From positions 1 through 64,000 of the forward strand of contig NZ_JAHTBL010000008.1 of the NCBI RefSeq assembly GCF_020177595.1: a stretch of DNA of 64,000 nt. Direction: 5' to 3'. Shown one piece after another: positions 42,023-50,524 of this stretch (position 1 is the stretch's first letter; each line of letters begins with the position of its first letter). A model generated the notes under the pieces. The model ran no database searches, was not told the DNA's origin, and saw only the letters and a list, made by a program, of their open reading frames with translations. The translations under genes were made by a program, and so were the position numbers. The DNA is from Cognatishimia sp. MH4019 (GTDB lineage: Bacteria > Pseudomonadota > Alphaproteobacteria > Rhodobacterales > Rhodobacteraceae).

Positions 42023-43542
42023 GAATCCGCGCACAAATCGGCATGGTGCTGAACCTCGATAAATGCATCGGGTGTCACACCTGCTCTGTCACGTGTAAGA
42101 ACGTCTGGACCAGCCGCGACGGCGTTGAATACGCCTGGTTCAACAACGTGGAAACCAAACCCGGACTTGGCTATCCAACCGACTGGGAAAACCAGGAGCG
42201 TTGGAAAGGCGGCTGGGAAAGGACCAAGGCGGGCAAGCTGCAACCCAAACAGGGCAGCAAATGGCGGATCCTGTCCAACATCTTTGCCAACCCGTCCATG
42301 CCCGAGATCGACGACTACTATGAGCCGTTTGATTTCGACTATGACCACCTGAAATCAGCCCCCGAGATGGAGGCGTTCCCAACGGCGCGCCCTCGTTCCA
42401 AGATCACCGGTGAGCGGATCGAGAAGATCGAGAAAGGCCCGAACTGGGAGGAAATCCTTGGCGGTGAATTCTCGAAACGGTCCGAGGATTACAACTTTGA
42501 AGGCATCCAGAAAGAGATCTACGGGGAATACGAGAATACATTCATGATGTATCTCCCCCGGCTCTGCGAACACTGCCTGAACCCGGCCTGTGCCTCGTCC
42601 TGTCCATCGGGCGCGATCTACAAGCGTGAAGAAGACGGCATCGTTCTGATCGACCAGGAAAAATGCCGTGGCTGGCGCATGTGCGTGTCGGGCTGCCCCT
42701 ACAAGAAGATCTACTACAACTGGGAATCCGGCAAATCCGAAAAATGCACCCTGTGCTATCCACGGATCGAGTCCGGCAATCCGACGGTCTGTTCAGAAAC
42801 CTGTGTCGGGCGCATCCGGTATCTGGGTGTCATGCTTTATGACGCCGACAAGATCGAAGATGCGGCCAACATGGAGGACGAACAGGATCTCTATGATGCG
42901 CAGCTTGGCGTGTTCCTTGATCCCAACGATCCTGTTGTGATCGAGACCGCGCGTGCGGACGGCATCCCGGAAGATTGGATCAAATCGGCTCAGGAAAGCC
43001 CGATCTGGAAGATGGCAATGGAGTGGAAGGTCGCCTTCCCACTGCACCCGGAATACCGGACGCTGCCGATGGTGTGGTACATCCCGCCGCTGTCGCCCAT
43101 TCAGAACGCCGCCGAGGCGGGTGCGATTGGCACCAGCGAAGGCATGCCAGATGTCAAAGATCTGCGCATACCCGTCAAATATCTGGCCAACATGCTGACC
43201 GCGGGCGATGAAGCCCCCGTCGTCACCGCGTTGGAACGGATGCTGGCAATGCGATCATACATGCGCTCGAAATCCATCGAAGGCGTCATCGACGAAGGCA
43301 TCGCGGCGCGTGTCGGTCTGTCGGGTCGGGTGATCGAGGACATGTATAAAATCATGGCCTTAGCCGACTACGAAGATCGCTTCTTCATTCCGACCACCCA
43401 CCGTGAACAGGTTGAAGAAGCCTATGATCTGCGCGGCGGATGCGGCTTTACCGACACCAATGGTTGCGGTGGCGGATCGTCAAAAGGGTCGCTGTTCGGC
43501 GGCTCTAAGAAACCCCTGAAAATGCCGACGGAGGCACTGTGA
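42019..43542 (+). CDS. narH: Respiratory nitrate reductase beta subunit
   Basis: A 507-residue electron-transfer subunit with four Fe-S clusters. Cys motifs are C16-x2-C19-x2-C22-x3-C26 (CIGCHTCSVTCK), the CEHCLNPACASSC group, CRGWRMCVSGCP, where Trp in place of a Cys marks the [3Fe-4S] cluster, and CTLCYPRI...CSETCVGR. It carries electrons from the NarI haems to NarG. It overlaps narG by four bases and ends one base before narJ. The C-terminal tail is rich in Gly and Cys (GGCGFTDTNGCGGGSSKGS), a common NarH ending. Confidence 0.98.
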   Translation: MRIRAQIGMVLNLDKCIGCHTCSVTCKNVWTSRDGVEYAWFNNVETKPGLGYPTDWENQERWKGGWERTKAGKLQPKQGSKWRILSNIFANPSMPEIDDYYEPFDFDYDHLKSAPEMEAFPTARPRSKITGERIEKIEKGPNWEEILGGEFSKRSEDYNFEGIQKEIYGEYENTFMMYLPRLCEHCLNPACASSCPSGAIYKREEDGIVLIDQEKCRGWRMCVSGCPYKKIYYNWESGKSEKCTLCYPRIESGNPTVCSETCVGRIRYLGVMLYDADKIEDAANMEDEQDLYDAQLGVFLDPNDPVVIETARADGIPEDWIKSAQESPIWKMAMEWKVAFPLHPEYRTLPMVWYIPPLSPIQNAAEAGAIGTSEGMPDVKDLRIPVKYLANMLTAGDEAPVVTALERMLAMRSYMRSKSIEGVIDEGIAARVGLSGRVIEDMYKIMALADYEDRFFIPTTHREQVEEAYDLRGGCGFTDTNGCGGGSSKGSLFGGSKKPLKMPTEAL

Positions 43543-43543
43543 T

Positions 43544-44278
43544 ATGACCCACTCATTTGATCGCACTCTCAAAGCATTTTCTGTGTTGTTGAGTTACCCG
43601 ACCCGCGAGCTGCAGGAAGCCATACCCGAGATAGGGGGCGTCCTTGCGTCTGACACGCGTTTGACGGCAGCTGCCCGTCGGGCGTTGCGCCCGCTTTTGG
43701 AGGAAATGAGCGGGCGCGACATCTATGATCTTGAAGAGCAGTTTGTGCTGCTCTTTGATCGGTCCCGCACCTTGTCGCTGAACCTTTTCGAGCATGTTCA
43801 CGGAGAAAGCCGCGACCGGGGCGGCGCGATGGTGTCGTTGGTGGAAACCTACCGCGAGGCCGGTTTCGATCCTGCAACCTCCGAACTGCCGGACCATTTG
43901 CCTGTCTTGCTAGAATTCCTGTCCACGCAGTCCCCTGCTGTGGCGCAGGAGACGCTGGCGGACGCGGCTCATATTTTTGAGGCCCTCAACGCGCGGTTGG
44001 TGCGTCGGGAAAGCCCCTATGGAGCCGTGTTCGCCAGCCTTCTTCAGCTTGCCGGTGGAACCGCCGACAAAGAGGCCGTCGCAGAAATGCTGGCGCAACC
44101 TGATGATGATCCCACCGATCTGGAGGCCTTGGACGAGGTTTGGGAGGAAAGCGAAGTGCTGTTTGGTCCCGATCCGAATGCAGGCTGTCCACAAGCGCGC
44201 GAAATGCTTGCTCAGATGGATCTTCCAGTGAACCCGGCCCCGTCGGCAAACCCCACACCGCGTCACGCGGCCGAATAG
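43544..44278 (+). CDS. narJ: Nitrate reductase assembly chaperone
   Basis: A 244-residue TorD/NarJ-family chaperone that holds apo-NarGH until the molybdenum cofactor is inserted and the complex attaches to NarI. The family features are FSVLLSYPTRELQEAIPEI near the N-terminus, YDLEEQFVLLFDRSRTLSLNLFEHVHGESRDRG, the most conserved block, and LPDHLPVLLEFLS. The C-terminal 20 residues are Pro/Ala rich and probably disordered. Position between narH and narI is canonical. The start is one base after the narH stop. Confidence 0.96.
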   Translation: MTHSFDRTLKAFSVLLSYPTRELQEAIPEIGGVLASDTRLTAAARRALRPLLEEMSGRDIYDLEEQFVLLFDRSRTLSLNLFEHVHGESRDRGGAMVSLVETYREAGFDPATSELPDHLPVLLEFLSTQSPAVAQETLADAAHIFEALNARLVRRESPYGAVFASLLQLAGGTADKEAVAEMLAQPDDDPTDLEALDEVWEESEVLFGPDPNAGCPQAREMLAQMDLPVNPAPSANPTPRHAAE

Positions 44279-44290
44279 GGAGAGAAAGAT

Positions 44291-45040
44291 ATGTTTCAGA
44301 ACCTTGATATCGACTTCATCATCTTTGGCATCATGCCATACGCCGCGTTGACGATCCTCGTCGTGGGCTCCATCGCCCGTTATGACCGCGATCAATACAC
44401 TTGGAAAAGCTCCTCGAGCCAGCTTTTGCGTCGCAGGCAGCTGATGTGGGGGTCAATCCTGTTCCATGTGGGGATCATCACAGTTTTCTTCGGGCATCTG
44501 ATTGGCCTGTTCACCCCGGTCTGGGTGCTAGATGCGCTTGGCATCCCCTATGCGCTGAAGCAGTGGATGGCCGTCATCATAGGTGGCCCCGCTGGCGTTG
44601 CCGCCTTGATCGGCGGGACGTTACTTTTGCACCGCCGCCTGACCGAACCGCGTATCCGCGCCACGTCCAGCTGGATGGATATTATCATCATGGTGCTGAT
44701 CTGGTGGCAATTGGCCATCGGCCTGCTCACCATTACCCAAACCCTCCAACATATGGACGGCTCGGAAATGGTGCGTTTCATGACTTGGTCGCAAAGCATC
44801 GTGACATGGAACATCAATGCGTGGACCGACGTAGTGGATGTCCACTGGCTCTACCGCTTGCACATCTTCTTGGGGCTGATCATCACCGCGCTCTTCCCAT
44901 TCTCGCGGTTGGTGCACATGGTTTCGGGCTTTGCAACGCCGGTGAAATACCTGCTGCGCCCCGGCTACCAGATCGTGCGGTCACGCCGTTCCAAAGCTCT
45001 GCCGGCACGCAGCGCTCCCAAAACCACACCAGCGGAGTAA
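44291..45040 (+). CDS. narI: Respiratory nitrate reductase gamma subunit (cytochrome b)
   Basis: A 249-residue integral membrane subunit with five helices that oxidises quinol and anchors NarGH. Haem-binding histidines are expected in LFHVGIITVFFGHLIGLF (about residues 56-75, two His) and VDVHWLYRLHIFLGLIITALFPFSRLVHM (about 180-210, two His), the standard NarI arrangement. It is 12 bases downstream of narJ and five bases upstream of a peptidyl-prolyl isomerase gene. Length is slightly above E. coli NarI (225) because of a basic C-terminal tail (RSRRSKALPARSAPKT). Confidence 0.96.
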   Translation: MFQNLDIDFIIFGIMPYAALTILVVGSIARYDRDQYTWKSSSSQLLRRRQLMWGSILFHVGIITVFFGHLIGLFTPVWVLDALGIPYALKQWMAVIIGGPAGVAALIGGTLLLHRRLTEPRIRATSSWMDIIIMVLIWWQLAIGLLTITQTLQHMDGSEMVRFMTWSQSIVTWNINAWTDVVDVHWLYRLHIFLGLIITALFPFSRLVHMVSGFATPVKYLLRPGYQIVRSRRSKALPARSAPKTTPAE

Positions 45041-45045
45041 GCCAG

Positions 45046-45843
45046 ATGAACTCAGCCCTCTTCCCTGACCTGATTGTCAATGGCGAGACGGTGCCGCACA
45101 CGTTGGTGGCGTCCGAGACCCAAAACCATGATGCCCCGGCTGGAAAGCCGGGCATCGCCTGGCGCAAGGCCGCCAATGCCGTCGCAATCCGCACCCTGTT
45201 GCTGCAAGAGGCCCGCGCGCGTGCGCTTGTTGCTGAGCGTCAAGAGGTTGCTCCGGGCAAGTTTGAAACCGACGAAGAGGCCCAGATCAGGGGCCTTCTA
45301 GAAAGCGTCGTTGATCCCGACGTGCCTGACGATGACGCGATCTATGCGGAATGGAAAAAAGACCCCAGCCGTTTTCATGCACCACCCCTATGGGAAGTTT
45401 CTCATATTTTGTGTGCCTGTGACCCGCGCGATGAAGAGGCCAAGCGCGACGCCATGCACCGTGCCGAAAGCCTGATCGCAGTGGCAAGCAAAGACGCCAA
45501 AGCATTTTCCGCCGTTGCCATGCGCGAAAGCGATTGCGGATCGAAGTCATCTGGCGGTGCGCTGGGCCAGCTTGGGCCAGGCGATACCGTGCCCGAGTTT
45601 GAAGCCGTCCTGCGAAGCCTAGACGAAGGCGAGATCACGCCAGAACCGATCCTGACGCGTCACGGCTGGCACATCGTGCGTATGGATGCCGTCGCTTTGG
45701 GTGGGGTCCTGCCATTTGACGCGGTGAAGCCAAAGATCGCAGACGCCATGGAAAAAGCGTCATGGGCCCGACAAGCCCAGAAGTTTGTCCAGAAACTGGT
45801 CGCGTCCGCGGAAATATCCGGCGCGGACCTTGAGGCTAAATAG
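45046..45843 (+). CDS. Parvulin-type peptidyl-prolyl isomerase of the nar operon
   Basis: A 265-residue protein with a C-terminal PPIC/rotamase domain (about 115-235: PPLWEVSHILCACDPRDEEAK, DFS-like FSAVAMRESDCGSKSSGGALGQLGPGDTVPEFEAVL, then ILTRHGWHIVRM). The first 100 residues are helical. There is no signal peptide, so it acts in the cytoplasm, unlike periplasmic SurA or PrsA. It begins five bases after narI, so it is made with the enzyme; cytoplasmic parvulins of this type (NifM-like in layout) help folding or maturation of metalloenzymes. A role in NarGHI folding is inferred from the operon. The ATG at 45046 fits; the longer frame upstream is a narI shadow. Confidence 0.88.
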   Translation: MNSALFPDLIVNGETVPHTLVASETQNHDAPAGKPGIAWRKAANAVAIRTLLLQEARARALVAERQEVAPGKFETDEEAQIRGLLESVVDPDVPDDDAIYAEWKKDPSRFHAPPLWEVSHILCACDPRDEEAKRDAMHRAESLIAVASKDAKAFSAVAMRESDCGSKSSGGALGQLGPGDTVPEFEAVLRSLDEGEITPEPILTRHGWHIVRMDAVALGGVLPFDAVKPKIADAMEKASWARQAQKFVQKLVASAEISGADLEAK

Positions 45844-45861
45844 CCCCCGAAGGGAAAGAAG

Positions 45862-46434
45862 ATGGGTAAGTTCAATCGACATTTGAGCCGGGGCCAATGC
45901 CTTGAACCCACGCAGGCGTCGTTGCTGGGTGAGCCACTGGAGTTTATCCACGAAGACCACCTTCGTGAGCGGCAAATCTGTACGTTGTTGGATCAGATTG
46001 CTCAGGGCGAAACATCCGACGACGCAGTCCTGTCAAGCGTTTTGGGATTTCTGAATACAGAGTTGCCTTTGCACCTAAAGGACGAGGAAGAAGACCTTTT
46101 CCCTCTTCTTCGTCGTCGTTGCGAAGCCGAGGACGAAATCGGACGGGTCATCACCAAGCTGCATGCCGATCACACCCATGCCGGGGAGGATACCCCGAAG
46201 GTTATTCAACTTCTTGAAGGTCTCCGAACGACGTCACGTCTGCCGTCCTGGAAAGAGTGCGAGGTTCTAAAGGCCTTTGCGTCCCATGCGCGCCGTCACC
46301 TGATCCTTGAGAACGCGATTATTCTGCCGTTCGCGCGATTGCGGCTGACAGAAACCGATCTTCACACCCTTCACATCCGGATGTGCCAACGACGCGGGCT
46401 CAATAACCTGATGGAGGCCAAAGATGACAGCTAA
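45862..46434 (+). CDS. Hemerythrin HHE-domain protein
   Basis: A 190-residue protein with a four-helix HHE cation-binding domain. Candidate di-iron ligands are His/Glu in PLEFIHEDHLRERQIC (helix 1), LPLHLKDEEEDLFPLLRRRC (helix 2, HxxxE), LHADHTHAGED (helix 3) and ASHARRHLILENAIILPFA (helix 4, HxxxE). Such proteins bind oxygen or NO at a non-haem di-iron site; related YtfE/RIC proteins repair Fe-S clusters after NO damage. It lacks the N-terminal ScdA_N domain of full YtfE. Its position directly after nar genes favours protection from, or sensing of, NO made during nitrate respiration (inference). AGGGAAAG precedes the ATG. Confidence 0.85.
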   Translation: MGKFNRHLSRGQCLEPTQASLLGEPLEFIHEDHLRERQICTLLDQIAQGETSDDAVLSSVLGFLNTELPLHLKDEEEDLFPLLRRRCEAEDEIGRVITKLHADHTHAGEDTPKVIQLLEGLRTTSRLPSWKECEVLKAFASHARRHLILENAIILPFARLRLTETDLHTLHIRMCQRRGLNNLMEAKDDS

Positions 46435-46467
46435 ACCGGTTCAAGGAAAGGTTTGCCGGGCCGAAGC

Positions 46468-47103
46468 ATGGGGGGATACAAGTTGATGTTGGCTGATCTC
46501 TTGGCAAGAAATGCGGATTGGGCCAATGCTCAGGTCACGCAAGAACCGGACTATTTTTCAGGCTTGGCCGCACAACAGGCGCCTGAGTTCTTCTGGATCG
46601 GGTGTTCGGACAGCCGCGTGCCTGCCAATGTTGTCGCGGGCCTCGATCCAGGCGAGGTTTTTGTGCATCGCAACGTGGCCAATGTCATCCATTCGGCTGA
46701 CCTGAACATGCTCTCGGCCCTCGAATTTGCCGTCGAAGCCTTGAAGGTCCGTGAGGTTATCGTTTGCGGGCATTATGGCTGCGGTGGGGTGAAAGCTGCG
46801 ACCGAGGATTTCCCACATGGCCTTGCCGACCACTGGCTGGAACCGATCCGCCGACTGGCCCGCGCCTATGCTGTTGATCTGGCTCAGCTTGAGGATCCCG
46901 AGGCGCAGCGCGACAAGCTGGCGGAACTGAACGTGGTTGAAGGGGTGCGCCGTGTGGCCGAGACCCCGATCATCCAGAAAGCATGGCGGGCAGGGGCTCA
47001 AGTCCGCATCCATGGTCTGATTTATGGGCTGAAAGACGGACAGTTGAGCGATCTTGATTGTACCATCGGCCCCGGACATTTCAACGCAAAGGACACAGCA
47101 TGA
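46468..47103 (+). CDS. Beta-class carbonic anhydrase
   Basis: A 211-residue zinc enzyme that hydrates carbon dioxide. Zinc ligands are Cys46, His102 and Cys105 (FFWIGCSDSRVPAN; VCGHYGCGGVKA), with the Asp48-Arg50 dyad in CSDSR. The rest follows the plant-type beta family (FVHRNVANVI, LSALEFAVEALKV). The ATG at 46468 gives the usual extension; an alternative ATG at 46486 has GGGGGA upstream and would start MLADLLARNADW. It overlaps moeA by ATGA. Its presence in a nitrate-respiration operon may relate to pH or bicarbonate balance; that is inference. Confidence 0.95.
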   Translation: MGGYKLMLADLLARNADWANAQVTQEPDYFSGLAAQQAPEFFWIGCSDSRVPANVVAGLDPGEVFVHRNVANVIHSADLNMLSALEFAVEALKVREVIVCGHYGCGGVKAATEDFPHGLADHWLEPIRRLARAYAVDLAQLEDPEAQRDKLAELNVVEGVRRVAETPIIQKAWRAGAQVRIHGLIYGLKDGQLSDLDCTIGPGHFNAKDTA

Positions 47104-48368
47104 CCATCTTAGAGCCGCGTCTCAATCAAGGTTGTGGCTGTGACAGTCTGGGCGGCGAGACCCTGATCAGTATTGATCAGGCTCTGATCCAGATTGCGCG
47201 GGCGGCTGCACCGATCGACAGAACACAGACCATCGCGCTGCAAGATGCGGTTGGGCGCGTGTTGCTGGATGTGGTGCGCGCGCGAGGGATGGTGCCGCCT
47301 TTCAACAACGCGGCCATGGACGGCTACGCGATTCATACCGATGATCTGGAGGGTGATGGCCCTTGGGATCTACCGGTCCGCGATCGTATCCCCGCTGGCC
47401 AAGCGGCAGGCGCTGCATTGGTGCGCAACGCTGCTGTGCAGATATTCACCGGAGCACCGGTTCCCGACGGTGCCAACGCTGTGGTGATGCAAGAACACGT
47501 GGAACGACACGCCGAAGGCATCCGCCTTGGCAAAGCTGTGCAGCCTGGTGCGCATATCCGGTCAGCGGGCGAAGACATGACGGCAGGCAAGATCATCGTT
47601 CCGGCGGGCCGCGCTCTGACAGCGCGTGACATTGCGGCCTGCGCTGCGGCAGGGCACGACAGTGTCAAAGTACGTGACTGCTTGCGTGTCGCTCTGCTGG
47701 TCACCGGCAACGAACTTCGTCAATCGGGGCGAGCGCGCGGGGCCGCCTGCATCTGGGATGTGAACACGCCGATGCTGCAAGCTGCCATCGCATCCCCTTC
47801 GGTGCAGGTTTGCGAGGTACAGCATGCCGCCGACACACGGGACGCTTTGCGCGCGCAATTGTCGGAGCTCTCCCAAAAGGTCGATCTGATCGTCACAACA
47901 GGGGGTGTTTCAGTTGGCGAAGAAGACCATGTCAAACCCGCGCTATCTGATTTGAATGCGAGGGTAACCTTCAGCGGTGTCGCGCTGAAGCCCGGCAAGC
48001 CGGTGTCGTTCGGCCAGCTTGATGGAACCTACTGGCTGGGCTTGCCCGGCAACCCGCTGTCAGCCTTGGTGACATGGCACTTGTTTGGAAAGGCACTGAT
48101 CCAAGCCCTGACCGGTCAAGTCGCAAAATCCGCGCCTCGGCGTCACGTCGTGCTGTCGTGTGCTTTGCAACATAAGCCGGGACGCTGCGAGATGCGGCTT
48201 GCGCGGATTGTCGGCCATGATGCGCTGGGTCGCGACGTTGCTGACTTTGCCGATGCAACCCATTCGGGCCGTGTCTCAACGCTTCCTGAGATGGACGGGA
48301 TGCTTCTTGTCCCTGCCGAGGCTGACATGCTGCCCGAAGGGGCGCTGGTCGAATTCACTCCTTTCTAG
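47100..48368 (+). CDS. moeA: Molybdopterin molybdenumtransferase
   Basis: A 422-residue enzyme that inserts molybdate into adenylylated molybdopterin, required for the NarG cofactor. The MoeA motifs are VPPFNNAAMDGYAIHTDDL at about residues 64-82, PAGQAAG, IFTGAPVPDGANAVVMQE (about 115-135), the MPT-binding TTGGVSVGEEDHVKPAL (about 275-292) and LPGNPLSALVTW (about 315). The C-terminal MoeA_C domain covers 340-422. The N-terminus is cysteine-bearing (LNQGCGCDSL), as in several rhodobacterial copies near nar. The ATG at 47100 overlaps the carbonic anhydrase stop. A dedicated copy in the nar operon ties cofactor supply to enzyme expression. Confidence 0.95.
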   Translation: MTILEPRLNQGCGCDSLGGETLISIDQALIQIARAAAPIDRTQTIALQDAVGRVLLDVVRARGMVPPFNNAAMDGYAIHTDDLEGDGPWDLPVRDRIPAGQAAGAALVRNAAVQIFTGAPVPDGANAVVMQEHVERHAEGIRLGKAVQPGAHIRSAGEDMTAGKIIVPAGRALTARDIAACAAAGHDSVKVRDCLRVALLVTGNELRQSGRARGAACIWDVNTPMLQAAIASPSVQVCEVQHAADTRDALRAQLSELSQKVDLIVTTGGVSVGEEDHVKPALSDLNARVTFSGVALKPGKPVSFGQLDGTYWLGLPGNPLSALVTWHLFGKALIQALTGQVAKSAPRRHVVLSCALQHKPGRCEMRLARIVGHDALGRDVADFADATHSGRVSTLPEMDGMLLVPAEADMLPEGALVEFTPF

Positions 48369-48387
48369 CGTTAGAGGGCACAGAGCC

Positions 48388-48915
48388 ATGAGAATTGCGT
48401 ACACAATGGCCCCAGGGAAGGGCGACGTTAACTTCCTTCTGTTCAAACTCGCCAAACGTTTTGCCGCGCAGGGCATCCAATGTCGCGGGACCGTTCAAAT
48501 CAATACGGATCGCACCGAAGGCCCATGCGATATGGATGTGCAAGTTCTGCCAGATGGCCCGGTGCTGCGCATTTCGCAAAACCTTGGTCGCGATGCGAAA
48601 GGATGCAGGCTTGATCCGTCTGTTCTTGAAACCGCTGTCGGCCATGTCGCGGCATCCTTGGACGATGCGGCTGATGTTCTGATCATCAATAAGTTTGGCA
48701 AGCACGAGGCCGACGGTCGCGGTTTTCGCGACGTGATCGCGCGCGCAATCGAGCGTGAGATTCCTATCTTGATCGGTATCAACGCGATGAACCGTGATGC
48801 ATTTATGGAGTTTGTCGGAGGTCTCGCCATGCAAGTGCCACCCGATTTAGATGCCCTAAGCGACTGGTTCAAAAATGGGCTAAGCCAGACTGGCGAATTG
48901 TGTGGCTGTCCATAG
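48388..48915 (+). CDS. DUF2478 family protein (molybdenum-associated, unknown)
   Basis: A 175-residue soluble protein. It starts MRIAYTMAPGKGDVNFLLF, resembling an N-terminal P-loop-like strand and turn but without a canonical GxxxxGKT, and later has VLPDGPVLRISQNLGRDAKGC and DVLIINKFGKHEADGRGFRDVIARAIEREIPILIGI, where NKFGKxE is the best conserved block in DUF2478. These proteins tend to be encoded beside molybdate transport, molybdopterin and molybdoenzyme genes and are thought to be NTPase-like. It is 19 bases after moeA and the last gene of the nar unit. No reaction is proposed. Confidence 0.8.
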   Translation: MRIAYTMAPGKGDVNFLLFKLAKRFAAQGIQCRGTVQINTDRTEGPCDMDVQVLPDGPVLRISQNLGRDAKGCRLDPSVLETAVGHVAASLDDAADVLIINKFGKHEADGRGFRDVIARAIEREIPILIGINAMNRDAFMEFVGGLAMQVPPDLDALSDWFKNGLSQTGELCGCP

Positions 48916-49294
48916 CCTGCCATGCGCCAACCGCACAAAGCCAGATGTTTGAACGGCTGCTCTCTTTGTGGGCGCTTGCCTTTGTTCAGACGCGGGAATT
49001 CCTACTTTGCTCTTTCGTTGATTATGCGTTCTCACCACGTAATGCGGCCTCTCTGACCAGAGACCGCTGCGGGACTTGAAGCGCTGTCTTCGACACAGAT
49101 GCCCGTTGTGGGTACGACACAAGGTTGCTGACCGATCACATGTGTCGGGGAACAGGGGACGTCATTTGGCTCGCATCTTTTCGTGGGCCGATCCCGCCGA
49201 CGCGGCTGCAATGTATCACATTTGACCCATGATGCGGATATCCCAAAGAACGGGTTCTTGAATTCAGGACTATCGTAGCCTTTCGTCATTAAGC
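48916..49294. other. Intergenic stretch with a possible weak terminator
   Basis: About 380 bases between the DUF2478 gene and a decayed transporter. An imperfect hairpin (GCGCC and CACAAAG at 48924-48940 pairing with CTTTGTGGGCGC at 48964-48975, with a five-base bulge) could end the nar operon transcript. No gene with family features was found on either strand in the rest. Confidence 0.35.
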
Positions 49295-50426
49295 TTGTCC
49301 TTGCTATCGCCCGATGACCAATTGCACGCCACAAAGACGCAGTGGACAGCCGTCTGGGCTCTTTTGCTTGCGGCATTCATCACGCTGCTGGATGTCACGG
49401 TGGTCAAGCTCGCGGTGCCGAGCATCGCGGGCGATCTGCAAGCGACGGATGTGCAATCGCAGTGAGTCTTGTTGGCTTATCTTGTGCCGTTTGCGGTGCT
49501 CCTTCTGCCACTTGGCCGGTTTGGGGATGCCTTGGGACGACGCCGGTTGTTCCTCTTTGGTGTCGTGGGGTTTGCATTTGGCGGGCTGGCTGCGGGAACG
49601 GCGCAGAACATGACAGTCTTGATTTCAGCGCGTGTCCTTCAGGGTGTTGGAGCCGCGACAATGATGCCTCAGGTCCTGGCCTTGACACACGTCATCTTGC
49701 CACCTCACCAGCAGTGGCGTGCCGTGGGCTACTTCGGTATGGTCAGCGGGTTGGGCGCTGTCGCGGGACCGATCGTTGGTGGAGCAGCCTGTCTGTCGAT
49801 CTGTTTGGCAATTGCTGCCATCGACCCTGCTGAGGTCCGGCCTGTTTCTACTGCGTGCGTCCATGATCCTGTTTGTCTTTTCCGGCATCGCAGGCGTTCC
49901 TTTTCTGTTGTCGATTGTTTTGCAAACCGGACCTCAACTTTCGCCGGGAGAAGTCGCAATGGCGCTTGCCGCGCATCCGATCTTTGCGGTGGCAGGGGCG
50001 GCTGTCGCGGGGCGGTGGACCTCGGCAAATCCGTGGACGCTGCCGGGCCTGGGATCGGTCCTGGCCTGCACGGGCACCGCGCTGATCGTTCTCGCATTCG
50101 CACAAGCTGGCGATGACATTGCTGCGCTGGCTTTGTTGGCACCGCTCGCTCTTGTCGGGTTTGGCATGGGGCTAAGCAACGTCGCACTGATGTCAGGCGC
50201 ACTTGCTCTTGTATCAAATGACGTTGCCGGGGCCGCGTCCGGTTTGCTCCAGACAGGGCAGCAGATCGGCGTCACGCTTAGCATCGCAATTATCGGCGGT
50301 ATTTACTTAGGCACCGCAGCGGAAACGACCGTAGCGGCGGCGACAATGGCGCCTCTGTTTCCGATCGTGGTCTTTGCAACGGCTGGTCTTTTATGCGGAT
50401 TGGCCGCTTGTGCACCATCTCGCTAG
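49295..50426 (+). pseudogene. Decayed MFS drug-type transporter (DHA2-like)
   Basis: Remains of a major-facilitator efflux protein spread over two frames. The first part reads WTAVWALLLAAFITLLDVTVVKLAVPSIAGDLQ, then meets an in-frame TGA at 49463-49465 where relatives have Trp (VQWVLLAYL), and continues as LLAYLVPFAVLLLPLGRFGD and RRRLFLFG to GPIVGG near 49780. The reading then passes to another frame that picks up ASMILFVFSGIAGVPFLLSI and the last helices to 50426. The segment between, about TM6 to TM9, is missing, so there are three lesions: a stop, a frame change and an internal deletion. No clear start codon was seen; the coordinate given is a TTG in the right frame. It is non-functional as an intact pump. 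Confidence 0.85.
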
Positions 50427-50524
50427 AGGACGCCCAAGGTCACAAGGCCGCGACGTTCCGAAAGGCAGGCTGGTTCTTTTTCGCCTAACTGATATCACTA
50501 GCGCATCCAGCAGAGGCCGGTCCC

